A stretch of DNA of 64,000 bases from Marsupella aquatica. Taxonomy: Eukaryota > Marchantiophyta. The notes under the pieces are model-generated. The model had not been told where the DNA came from and made no database searches. It saw only the letters and a list, made by a program, of their open reading frames with translations. Shown here piece after piece: positions 36,708 to 47,367 of this stretch (within the stretch, counting starts at the first letter, position 1; every line of letters begins with the position of its first letter). Position numbers and translations under genes: made by a program. The DNA is taken from NCBI GenBank assembly GCA_973895155.1, contig OZ316892.1:2170001-2234000 (forward strand), in the 5' to 3' direction.

Positions 36708-39522
36708 GTGTTCCCGATCGATGTGTTCGGCTGGATCTCGTGTTCTTTGTTTAATTAATAAATCATTGCCAGATTAGAGCGGGTATCGCTAATTGTATCC
36801 AGTTCACTTTCTTAGAAATGGTCAGCAGGAGTTCTCTTCGAAATGGTCAGAAGTCAGGCTAATTACGCAATGAGAAAGATGGGGAGCTGTCTAGCTAGGT
36901 TAGTGCGCTAAACACTTAGAAATGGTCAACTGTCCTGCCGCGATAGTGGGCTAAATTAGATAACTAAGGTGAGCCGCGCAACTAATTAAATTATAAATAA
37001 TTTGACTTAGTTTGCCTTGACCATGAACGACTCCACGTGTACCGTCAACTGTCTATGAATATAATTATGGCAAGTCACCCTCTTGAATTCTTTGAAAGCC
37101 TGTGAACTTCCTTAGATGGCAAGTCATTGCCTGAGCATTTGTCACACAGCTTGTATTATCCATGCAGAGAGTTGGGGCCCAGATGTTCAACACGTTAGGT
37201 ACTCCAAAACTATTGAAAATGTGACTAGTGAGATCAAGAAATTGTAACAAAATTCATAACAACAGGAGCTATACTAGACTAGTAAGGTACAAAGCTATTT
37301 CCGAACCAAATTTTAACAAGCCCTAGACAAACTGATTCAGAAACTAGAAGGGTGTCAAATAAGAATTTGTAAAAGGCCTCAGGTCTAGAGGGTTCCAAAG
37401 GGCTCAATTCATACTGGCTTCAATTTGGAACATACCAGCTTTGGAAAAACATTCTCTCCCCTGGACACGTGATGATCACCTCATCCAGAACCAGCTTCTG
37501 TAATAAATGTCTAAAGTGGCCGTTTGTTGCCCTGATTACCCTATCGAGGACCGTGCTTTGCATCTATGCATGGGATCATTTTCTCCAATTCTGCATGCCC
37601 TTTGGCGACGTACGAGTCCTGAGCAGCGACCCTGTAGGGCACGTAGGCTATTTTGGTCAATATGAGGGTAGGGCCTCTCCATGCCCAGGTACTCCTATGG
37701 TGGCAATTCTTATCCTGTCCAATCATGATTTGGAGAAAAGAGTACCAAATTATTTATAAAGTACAATCAAGTAAACGCAAAAACAAAAGTGGTCCCTAGA
37801 GATAAACAAGGAACACAAAGAAAGGGCACATGCCAACTCCAAACTAAGCCAATGATGAGCCAATTCTGTAATGGTAAAAGTTTAGTAGTGTCTTGACTAA
37901 GGTCAGACTCGCATGTGGAGTGTCCTAAGAAATGCGGCCTTCAACCTCAGTAGTGGGAGGATATGTTTCAGCGAGAGTTTCCTTGCCTAGCCCCCTCATG
38001 CGGCAGTCCTGACTGCGCTCAATGTGGGGTCCCAAGTGCAGGTACCGAACTTTCACTTGACAATAAAACAAAGGAGTGCCAGTGACAAATGTCGCGAAAC
38101 GGCTGCGCTAATTATAGAGTGCAACTGTTCACGATTATGAGAGTCACCCTGCAAACTTCGCCCTGCATTTTGAAATCGTTAGCTTTTTGCTCGGTTTGAA
38201 TGAAATCATGAGCTTCTCTGCCCATCGACACTTTGCAGCTTTCTTTCTTACTTGATGAGCTCACGATAATCACTGAACTTTGGTCTGAGCATTGCACGAA
38301 GTATTTTCCTGAGAGTGTGAGATATTCCTGGGAGTAGCGGCCCATCCTAGAGCGTTTTTGTCATCGATCACAAGGTAAGATTTGACTGCTGTACGTACAT
38401 GACTGCTTCTGTTGCCATGCAAGTTCTTCAATTTCTTAATTGAGACAGCTGGAAGGAAGAGGGTTGTGTTGTTGAAAGAACGTGAGTGGGTTCTCGCTTT
38501 GCACTCCTGTCAACTATTTTTTGTCTCTATCTATATTTCTCTGTCTCGAGCTCGAGTTCAAGAGCACAGTCTTCAATCAAGGCTCCGAGCTGTTCTCTTG
38601 GCTGCTGTAGCCTCCCTAGAACCAAGGACCGCATAGTTTAAACTGATTTCGATGGATCAACTTGGGCCGTTAATCCAAAAAGGGTCAAAAGCCTATGATT
38701 CTAACGGGGAAGTATTATTCAAATGTTTGTAAACAAAGCCCTCAAGAGGCGCCCATCTTGGGGGGGTCATTGCATGGAGGGCCATACATCGCGTGCGAAG
38801 TTTTAGGGTTTGATCTCCCTAACTTATAAGTGAAAAATATTTTTTTGCAAAACCCTTTCTTTCTTTAGTGCATTGATAGAGTCACTCCTCATTTTCTTTG
38901 TGTTGTGTGATCTCTTCTTGCTTGGAAACCACGGGTGCCCTTCATTTTCATTCACACTACATTAAATGTTCTTTTTGCATTATTCCTTATCTTTGCTTAC
39001 ATGTTTTTATGTTTGTCATTTAAAGTACACTGCAAATTTGAAAGACGACCACTCTATAAAATGACGCAACCTTGCAGTATAGTACTTAATATCATTCCGT
39101 ACCATGATAGACCTATATCCTATATTGTCACATTTTGATTTACAATTAGTGATCGATAGACAGTCCTCTATGCATGGAAGGAGGGTGAATTTATGCAATG
39201 AAGGAGGGTGAATCTTACATATAAAATGCCAAGGGGAGCTAGAGTAGAGGTCTAGCTACTCTTCTAGAGTGAAGCCTCTAGATCATCATGACTCTACGGC
39301 CTCACCATAATACATGATTGTGCATAGAAGAAAATATGTTATGATATGTATGATTGCTAAAATGATGAGGCAAGGCTTCAGATGGTTTTTTTTAATTATT
39401 TCATTAACCTTCAAAGAATGGTAGTAGTAAATATATTTTGTTGAGTGACGCCTCTATTGTCCCCTCCTCTTTTCACGTGCAGGTATTTGAACAAGAAAAT
39501 ATTTAACAGGACCCTCTGGCAT
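36708..39522. other. AP4 upstream block and unassigned spacer
   Basis: To about 37760 it parallels the upstream DNA of AP1, and it shows the empty site of the 142-bp insert near 37325-37345. Beyond that I see no supported gene. A 77-codon minus-strand frame at 38112-38345 contains a GTAAGA donor-like site but resembles nothing I know. A MITE-A-like phrase (cttgggggggtcattgcatg) occurs near 38757. Confidence 0.4.
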
Positions 39523-40137
39523 GAAGACTTAACAGACCCTTGTGACTGCCCATCTTGCCCAGGTCTGCCCATCTTGCCCACGTCTTGATGGCATCTTACT
39601 CACATGGGTCTGGTTAAGTCCAGGAGATGATGCCATGATTGAAGACTTAACTTACCCGTGTGACTCTGTCCATCTTGCCCAGGTCTTGATGCCATCTTAC
39701 TCACATGGGTCTGGTTAAGTCCAGGAGATGCAAGAGGGGTACTGTTAAGTCTTTTCTTGGTATTTGAACTGATAGTTAGAACTAGTTAACATCAGATATT
39801 ACTCTTAAGCCTTTTCTTGGTATTTGGACAGGTAGTGGGGACTAGTTAACATCATGATGTTTATGGATGGCATCTTACTCACATGGGTTTGGTTAAGTCC
39901 AGGAGATGATGCCATGAATACTTAACCTACCCGTGTGACTCTGCCCATCTTGCCCAGGTCTTGATGGCATCTTACTCACATGGATCTGGTTAAGTCCAGG
40001 AGATGCAAGGGGGGTACTGTTAAGTCTTTTCTTGGTAATTATTTGAACTGGTAGTTGGAACTAGTTAACATCAGATATTACTCTTAAGCCTTTTCTTGGT
40101 ATTTGAACAGGTAATCGGGACTAGTTAACATCATGAT
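39523..40137. repeat. Higher-order tandem repeat (two units of about 275-280 bp)
   Basis: The phrase catcttactcacatggg plus ggttaagtccaggagat starts near 39587, 39689, 39866 and 39963. Two phrase copies plus a cttttcttggtatttg...ctagttaacatca part form one unit, repeated twice at about 275-280 bp. It is non-coding and lies between AP4 and the inverted broken copy. Confidence 0.8.
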
Positions 40138-40542
40138 GTTTTGGAGTACATAAAACATGGAGTAGGTGCTTGGCCAAGTCACCATCATTATATTTATAGA
40201 GTGCATTAAACATGGAGTAGTTGCTTGGCCACGTCAACATCAGTCAAATTCAAATGATTAATTAGTTGAGTCAAACTAATTTAACTAATTTGATTTTATG
40301 AGTTCTATAGCTCACATCATTATCTAATTCTAATTAAGCTCACTAACCAAGAGGTGGCTTCACAAGAACACGAATGAGAACTTTTCGCACACATATATGA
40401 GTAGTAGCACATAAAGTCCAATTAGCAGTATTTGGGAGATGCTGGTTAGCGTGCAATCTCCCAACGGTAATCAGCCGCTGAAGGTGAATCATTCATCGAT
40501 CGAGCTGCAGGTGTAAGTAGCTATCGGCTGAAAAGAAGAAAG
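40138..40542. other. Spacer and decayed promoter of the broken protease copy
   Basis: From about 40480 (ctgaaggtgaatcattcatc) it matches the region just upstream of the start codon in AP1-AP4 in inverted orientation. Nothing else is recognised. Confidence 0.4.
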
Positions 40543-42480
40543 ATGGCTGCGTCCGATGCATTCAGAATAGGGGTGAAACAGAAAGGGCTCCGTATCGACT
40601 TGTCTCTCCTCGTTCTCACCCTTGCTTTCACTTCAGTTTTCAGCTTCCCGCGAGTTTGTGCATCATCTGACGAAGGACTGGAGCACGTCCCTACCTTGAA
40701 AGAGATCTATGGCACTGTTCCAAGGAACAGTTTCCCCATCGTACGCCGAGAGATCAGGATGCCGCAGCCGAACAGGGACTCCAGCTCTCAGCGCGCTCAG
40801 TCGGGCTTCTCGGAATCTCATTGTCGCGGGCAGTAATCCAGATGCACTCAGAGTCCCGACGACTGACATTAACATTGATCAAGATGAATTATATGCGCAA
40901 CTGCAGATCGGCACTCCCCCGCAAGTACGTTTCTACAAGAAGTCATTCCGGACGTACGAGCTCACCTGTATTCGCGCACGTTCAATTTGATGTCAAGATG
41001 TGTGACATATATGATGTATGACACCCTTGCATACCGTGATAACCCTAGTTTTTTTTCTTTCAATCAATGAATGCAGCCACATTTTGATGTGTGATTACCA
41101 GCAGGGATGCTTGAGATGTAGAAACAATCTGATGGCAGTTGGACAGTTTGCATTCTTAATTTCACTGCAAGTAACTATAGCTTGTTCACCGAGAACGCTG
41201 TCCCATCATTGCCCATTTATTTGAAATTGAGCTCATCTCTAAGGTCGAAGGGCACTCAGGTATGGATCCTCCCAAAGGTTTACGACTAAGTCACGAAATA
41301 ATAGCTGTCAAACTTTGTTCGTATTGCTTCAGAGCTTGCTGATGATCATCGACACCGGAAGCCAACCCTTTTGGGCCCAAAGTAAGCATTGCATCGAGTG
41401 CTTTACTGAACTTCTGCCTCGATATGACCCCACTGTCTCATCCACCTTCGAAGCAGAAATTGTGAACGGCTCTTATGTCTCATATGCTGATGGCGGTGTT
41501 AACGTAGGATACGTAGCGAGGGAAACGCTGACCATTGGTTCTGGTGGCAGCAACTTAACCAGATCGTCATTCCAGAGTTTGAGTTCGCTGTTTCTGTCAA
41601 CAATACTGGTAGTAACAATGAATACTCTGGGATCATGGGTTTGATCCCGTCACCACCGGGAGCTCCATCTCCATTCTTGGCACAGCTCGAAACGCTAAGT
41701 AACGGCAGGCTCAGAAAATTCTCCAAGCAGTTCCGGTAAGCTCAATCAATTAAGCACAACCTTATGCTGAGTTGCTGACTGCGCAGAGTCTAAAGATATG
41801 AAATTCAGAGACCAGAGAATACTCGATGACTTGAAGCGCTGTTTAGCAAACATTTATAATCGAAGGTAGTCCGTTGCAGCTAGCTAGTCTACTTCCATGC
41901 ACAGAAGCCTGAGTGCCCACAACAGGATGGCTAATACATTCAGGTTTCACTCTGGAGAAGAAGTAAAAGTTTCAAAAGGTTGACTTTTAAGTAGATTATC
42001 ATGCACACCCTAGCTAGCGTTAGTTGGCAAGTTAGATTCATCTAACTAGGACTGAAGATCTAGCTTGAATTTTACTTGCTTGATTTAATTTAAGACTCTT
42101 CCAGTCCAATTTCCGTTCGGACATTCATGTTCAACATTACTCTGGATATATGTTAGTTGCTGTAGTCCATTTCGCTAGCTGTTCTGATGAGTCAACATTT
42201 GATCTGCGGATGGATGCGATATGCAGATACTGCTTCCCGGACAAAGCAACGGAATATAGTACCACAAGTTTCCTGTCGTTTGGCGAGTCTGAACGACTCC
42301 CTCTTTTCGTCTACCAAACACCTACACAAGTCCAAAACCCTGTGGACTCCTATTGTCCCCGACGCTGTGAATTCATTCTACGCCCTGAACATGACTGCCA
42401 TCACAGTGGCAGGAAATCGCATTTCAATCGATCCCCAGGAGCTCACCTTAGAGTCAGTACAAGTCCGTCTAATTATGACC
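40543..42480 (+). pseudogene. Broken, truncated aspartic protease copy (AP5 pseudogene), inverted
   Basis: This is the only array member on the plus strand. Exon equivalents are 40543-40924, 41333-41735 and 42227-42480. The first exon starts MAASDAFRIG and has a net 5-nt deletion near codon 90 that shifts the frame. The second keeps DTGSQPFW and the CIEC pair but has the weakened flap YADGG and a small insertion in the loop after TIGSG that shifts the frame again. The third has a net 11-nt deletion near LSFG. Similarity stops at about 42480, just before the second catalytic Asp and all of exon 4, so no active enzyme can be made. Splice donor and acceptor dinucleotides survive, but exon edges have changed (CAAGT, CAGAT). 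Confidence 0.88.
41001..41109. mobile_element. 109-bp MITE-like insert in the first intron of the AP5 pseudogene
   Basis: AP4 runs uninterrupted through the equivalent intron position, while this copy carries extra DNA flanked by GATG. The interior (tttctttcaatcaatgaatg, then acattttgatgtgtgatta) matches the 142-bp insert upstream of AP1. Confidence 0.6.
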
Positions 42481-42682
42481 ACATCTTTCTGTTCTGAAGT
42501 AGTAGTGAAAACTAGCTCTGTTAGATTGGTAAGTGAAAAATATTCCCAAACCACTTACATAAACAAGCCCCAAAACAACTGATTCCATGGATTTCAAGAG
42601 AGACATTGAAGGAATCAGTTTGCTATTAAACTTTTTGAGAAACGAGAAGGGTGTGTGTCAGCCTTCTTTTATTGGCAAAAAC

Positions 42683-42868
42683 TTGCCAAATCCTGCCTTG
42701 GGATTAGGTAGTGGCTATCTTAAGAGAGGAAACTAAGTTTTGAATTTTTTTCAAAAACTTTACCAAACCCTAAAATTTGCCAAATCCTGCCTTGGGATTA
42801 GGTAGTGGCTATCTTAAGAGAGGAAACTAAGTTTTGAATTTTTTTCAAAAACTTTACCAAACCCTAAG
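42683..42868. repeat. 94-bp tandem duplication
   Basis: Two adjacent, practically identical copies start at tgccaaatcctgccttggg and end near accaaaccctaa. Confidence 0.85.
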
Positions 42869-43107
42869 GTGACAGGAGTGTCTAGTCATGAGCGCTCCTG
42901 AAGGGTGACTTTGTAGGCTCACCACTCCCTCGCAAGCCACTGTTGGGCTTGCTCACAAGTGTCCTATCACAAAAATATATTTTACTAGCACATCCTACTC
43001 ACATACCTGTTTATTGGGCTATGTACCAAGTGTGCTCACATACCTGTGTGTTGCGCTATTAAATACAACCGTCTTCCCTTGAAAACAATGCCATGGCCTC
43101 AAATAGT

Positions 43108-43363
43108 CTGCGGTTTCACTTCCACAAAAATGGCACATCATGTGCAACGAAGGATAATTATGGTCATTTTATTGGTTCTAAAGGAAAACTTGAAAAAAAT
43201 TGCAGAAGAACAATAGGGTCCTTTAAATTCAAATTTGAGACTTATAAGAATATTAGGGTCTTATAAATAAATAAATAAATAAATTCTTACATTTTAGGGG
43301 TTCTGAGGCCTAAAAATGTTGCAGGCACTGTTGGAAAGGTCTCCATATAATGAGACCCCCGAG
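43108..43363. mobile_element. MITE-A copy 2, inverted orientation
   Basis: The element is 256 bp. The left end reads CTGCGGTTTCAC and the right end TGAGACCCCCGAG. It is flanked by a perfect 8-bp duplication, CAAATAGT (43100-43107 and 43364-43371). The interior is the reverse complement of the 883-1168 copy with substitutions, a deletion and an (AATA)n expansion near 43265-43285. Confidence 0.85.
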
Positions 43364-43371
43364 CAAATAGT

Positions 43372-44639
43372 AGGCCATGGGGTGCCCGAGGTGACTGTTG
43401 TATTCAAGTTTTGACTATGAGTTAAATGATTGTTGTGTTTGAAGAAAAATACTTTTTCTTATGGAAACCTAAAAAATCCCATTTTCAAACACAATGCTCG
43501 GGCGCTTTGTTTGGGGAAAGATGAACAATAGGTGTACTGACATACCTTTGTACTGGGCTGTATACTAGGTAGCAAGATGCTTGGGGTAGGTGTAATTGGG
43601 AGTGTGGAGGGGTTCAATTCCCTTACACATAATTATTTTACGTTCACAAGACTAACATGATGTAATTATTGCTTTGAGATTTAGTTCAGGTGTCTCTTAT
43701 ATGTGTCGTGCACATACGTACATCGCTACACAACATACATCGCTTGTGCCTCTCCTGTTCAAACGTCAGACCATGTTGTGCAAATTTTGGATTTGTGTAG
43801 GTACTTCACGCGCCATTGTGCAGGCAATTGCAGGATCTGCCGACGCGTGGAACACTTGCAAGCTAGTGTCGATGCGGAAGGAGGCGAGGATGGAGGCAGT
43901 GTCCTCCAACTGCCAATCCCCCCAAATGTGGCGGTCGCGGTCAAGTGGAAAGGCTGTCAACCGCTAGTGTTATGGCAATACGGGGCAACGGTGGGAACTG
44001 GTCCCTCTATTTTTTACTGCTATTAGTCCTCTTTGGGGTTAGGGGCCGGTTTGCCCCTACCGCTGGAGATGCTCTAAGAAGAGGTCGAGATCTCATGGTT
44101 CCATGGCTCAGAGCATCCACCTCCCAAACCACGACCATTTGTTTGTCAGCATGATTTTCCTACCCCTCCACCACCCCGGCCCAGTGGTTGACGTAGAAGA
44201 TAACTCTGACGGGGGTGACCACTACAAAGCATTTCTTGTTGTAGGCCAGGAAGAACCCTTTTTGGACTCACAACGTCCAATTCTTGAACCTATGCTAGAT
44301 CATAATCAATTCATGGCATTGTTGAACCAGGTTCAGCTGTAGGGGTAGTGGAATTATGTAATTTTGGTTTTAATTTTGTTGATGTACACTGAAGAGTACA
44401 TTAATTGGAATCTCATTCAATACAATTTGTCCTTGTGCAATTCATTAACACATGACCTCATGAGACCTTTCAAGTGCATGGGTGTGAAGGTTCTTCTGAA
44501 GTTTGTAACACTCCAATTTCATTTGCCAATGTTCACTCCCAATTTCATGTGAATTAATTTTTGCCCTCTACACCTGGTCTCCTTGTACAGACAGGTCTAA
44601 TTGTACTGGGCTTTCACACGTCGGGCACACTTCTCACAG
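43372..44639. other. Spacer with unassigned open frames
   Basis: Several overlapping plus-strand frames occur between 43674 and 44343. None resembles a protein I know, and opposite-strand frames are just as long. The GC-rich block may be part of the adjacent Harbinger element. No gene is claimed. Confidence 0.35.
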
Positions 44640-45239
44640 TTGGTAGTCACTTAGCCACCTGACCTCACAAACTTAGCAAAGGTCCCAAAGTATTGCATTG
44701 CAGCCAATGCATGCAAACAAACGAGCCAAACATTCCTGGAAAGCCTCCATCGTCATTGATTTCCAGGTGGTTTTGAAAATCCTGTGCTGTCAGCTTCCTC
44801 AAGTAATTTCCCTGATACAATTCTGGGATGGCTCTCACAGGGATTTTAGAGCATTGCTTTCAGCAATCCTGCAATATTTGTCCATTGCATCCACCCCAAT
44901 CCCATAAGCCAATTGACGAAGTGCAACCGTACGTTGTTTATGGAGTGAGGAGAGGCCAGCTTTTCCCACAGCATCATATTTCAATTGGAAATAACGATCA
45001 TGGGCACACAAGGCAGGAAGAATTATATTGAATAACCTAGAGCTCATCCTAAACCTTCGAAATGAGAGCTTTGAATACGTGGGATTCACCACAAAGTAAT
45101 CGTTGAAGAGATTGCCTATTCCTTTCTCTCTGTTTCTGTCCACGTTGGTGCTTCTTCCTGGTCGGGAGCCTCCACGCTTTCTTTTCCTTCTTTTTCCCAA
45201 GATGGAGGTGATAGATACAAGCATAGAAGTAGGGCACAA
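44640..45239 (-). pseudogene. PIF/Harbinger transposase remnant
   Basis: The minus strand encodes an N-terminal part (45239-44835). It has a basic stretch and then NYLFN-like sequence and SFRRFRMSSRLFN, typical of plant PIF/Harbinger nucleases. After a stop and frameshift the reading continues at about 44800-44698 with NYLRKLTAQDF and FPGMFGS. In active members the second motif leads into a catalytic Asp before CMHW; here the residue is Val (SFVCMHW), so the first catalytic acid is lost. The rest of the DDE domain is absent. Confidence 0.75.
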
Positions 45240-45900
45240 ACAAAGAAATACACATAACGATCAGGAAAAGTACAAGTCTTATAGAATAATGATATTGAAT
45301 AGTTGTGCACATAAGGTACACATACTCATTTGCGTGAGTTAATGAGGATCAATTCAATCAAAACCATAAGTTTAGTAAATCTAATCATGGGGGGAACTTA
45401 AGACACTAGTTGTCCATTCTTCTCAGATTCATTTCTTTCTTTCATGAGAACAGGTAAAACTTCTTCTCTCAACTGGTAGAAGTTTAACATTAGTGGTAAA
45501 GTATATACTTAGGATAGCGAAGACTAAAAAGTGTCAAGGTGTGTCAAAATGAACTCAAAATACTCTAAAATAGCAAAAAAATAAAATGAGTCCCAAAATC
45601 ATTGTTAATCTACATAACACAAATGATACACCTAGAAAAGGCACATTGAAATTAAAAAAAAACCATAAATATGAATAAGACAAAATCTGAAAGGTGGATT
45701 CACCATATAGCAGCATCAAATATTCTTACTTAAAATGAGTGATAAATATTCTCAATTAAATGATACACCTCGAAAGGGCACATTGAAATAAAAATATAAG
45801 ACTATAAATATGAATAAGACAAAATCTGAAAGGTGGATTCACAATATAGCATATAGCAGCATTAAAATATTCTGATTTAAAACGCTTGATAGAAACCTAT
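45236..45900. repeat. Dispersed repeat with an internal tandem of about 140-150 bp
   Basis: The left part matches 33585-33925. The phrase ataagacaaaatctgaaagg together with a preceding aatgatacacct occurs twice (about 45623-45720 and 45760-45860), forming a local tandem. It is AT-rich and non-coding. Confidence 0.55.
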
Positions 45901-46602
45901 ATAAGGGCTATCTGTTCGAGTGAAGCCAAGTTCATATAGGAAATGAGGATGGGGCAGATAACCAAAAATAATAAGAATGTAAGGCAGGTTAGTCGTCCAT
46001 CATTTTGACTCGGGTTCAGGGTGAGTTAAGGTTCCAACCCGATATATATGAACTGTTGTGTGTTCTATACAGGGTGAAATTGCACTAATACTTCTAAAAG
46101 TGATTTTATTACTAAGCCACCCAGTGAGAGTTCTCATGTTCTACTTCAATGAGAGCTCCCATACACTTGGTGTTCAACTTAGTGCGTTGCCATAACCATT
46201 GTGCACTGCCATTGATTTTAGAGCCAGGAGCTCCATTTAATTGATTCAAGTTTAATTTTGGGACAGGGCTAGTGAATTGATGTGTACTCTGGTTGACTAC
46301 TCGAATTTCCAACTTAAGGGTTTCCATTTTAGGTTTGATCTATTTTAATTCTGTTCTTGTTCCAAATTTCAGCTCTATGTCAATTAGGATTGCAATTTTG
46401 TTTTCATTGACCTAGTGACATGGTGTGGAATTTAGTTTTGTTTAGTCTACCTTCAGCAGTCTATGGAGTGCCTCAAAGTGGACTACCTAGTAAACCCAAC
46501 CTCAGTTTTGGTAATTTAAGGGGGATAATTTAAGGTTTCTACTTGTTGCGCTTAACTCCTACTCAGATTTTATACATTCATCCTATACATTTACGTTAGC
46601 TC
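45901..46602. other. Gene-poor interval
   Basis: I see no supported gene. One 71-codon minus-strand frame at 46112-46327 has no recognisable motif. Confidence 0.4.
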
Positions 46603-46607
46603 TATTA

Positions 46608-46776
46608 GGGCGTCTCAATAATCCTTCGAGTCGCAGGAAAAAAGAGAGGACCGAAACTAGTAGTTTCGGTCACAGTTCAGCAGTGTGCGGACACGGATTT
46701 TTGTGTCCGCCACTTTTTTCCCGGGATTCTGTCTCTGACCGCGACCGGAAGCAGCAATGCTAAGTTTGAGACGCCC
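46608..46776. mobile_element. Short inverted-repeat element (MITE-B)
   Basis: The element is 169 bp with ends GGGCGTCTCAA and TTGAGACGCCC, which are perfect inverted repeats. TATTA lies directly on both sides (46603-46607 and 46777-46781). Inside is a further palindrome (gaaactagtagtttc). A GGG-type terminus is seen in PIF/Harbinger elements, but those usually duplicate 3 bp, so the class is left open. Confidence 0.75.
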
Positions 46777-46781
46777 TATTA

Positions 46782-47090
46782 GGGGGTCTCAAATATGGGG
46801 CTGTCATGTGTGTTCCCGGGAGGTTACTTTTGCCCGTGAGGTGCACTGCGGGCAAGTATAACGGGGGAAGGAATCTTTGTCACCGCAATTTTTTTACGTC
46901 CGTAATGTGACACTCGGGGGGAGAAAGTGAAGAGAAAGTGACTACGGGAGTCTGTCCCAGGTGTTTCCGAAATGCCGCAATCAGAGTGTGCTGGCTAGCC
47001 TAAGGGTCTCCCGCACATTTTCAGATGGTGTCCCCCCGAACCTAACTCGGGTGGCTGCAAAACTCTCCCGGCCCCATATTTGAGTCCCCC
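46782..47090. mobile_element. Short inverted-repeat element (MITE-C), adjoining MITE-B
   Basis: The element is 309 bp. The left end is GGGGGTCTCAAATATGGGGC and the right end is its inverted match with one change (GCCCCATATTTGAGTCCCCC). TATTA flanks it on both sides (46777-46781, shared with MITE-B, and 47091-47095). It has no coding capacity. Its right edge lies about 280 bp before the start codon of the gene at 47368. Confidence 0.8.
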
Positions 47091-47367
47091 TATTATTGGG
47101 ATCAAGGAGAGGTGGACGGTTTCTAGTTAACGAAAGGATTGGTATAGTGAGTGAGTGAGTGAGAAACTTGCTAGTGCACATAGGAACGATCAAATTCAGG
47201 ATCCTGAGAGAGAGATGTATTGCGATCGATTCTAGAGAGTGTATCGATGGACATCTTGAACAGACATGCACTTGAAGAGTGGAACAATAGAATGGCGAGA
47301 AACCCCCCCAGCAGGCCGAACTGTTGATCTTCCATTCGTTGATTTTGAGTCCAAACCTTATGTGCAC

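Noticed and set aside
38112-38345. 77-codon minus-strand frame before AP4
   Set aside because: It contains an internal donor-like site and resembles no known protein. Evidence is too weak to call a gene.
39523-40137. Possible CRISPR-like array
   Set aside because: The repeats are nested and of unequal length, with no unique spacers of regular size, in a plant nuclear context. It is an ordinary tandem repeat.
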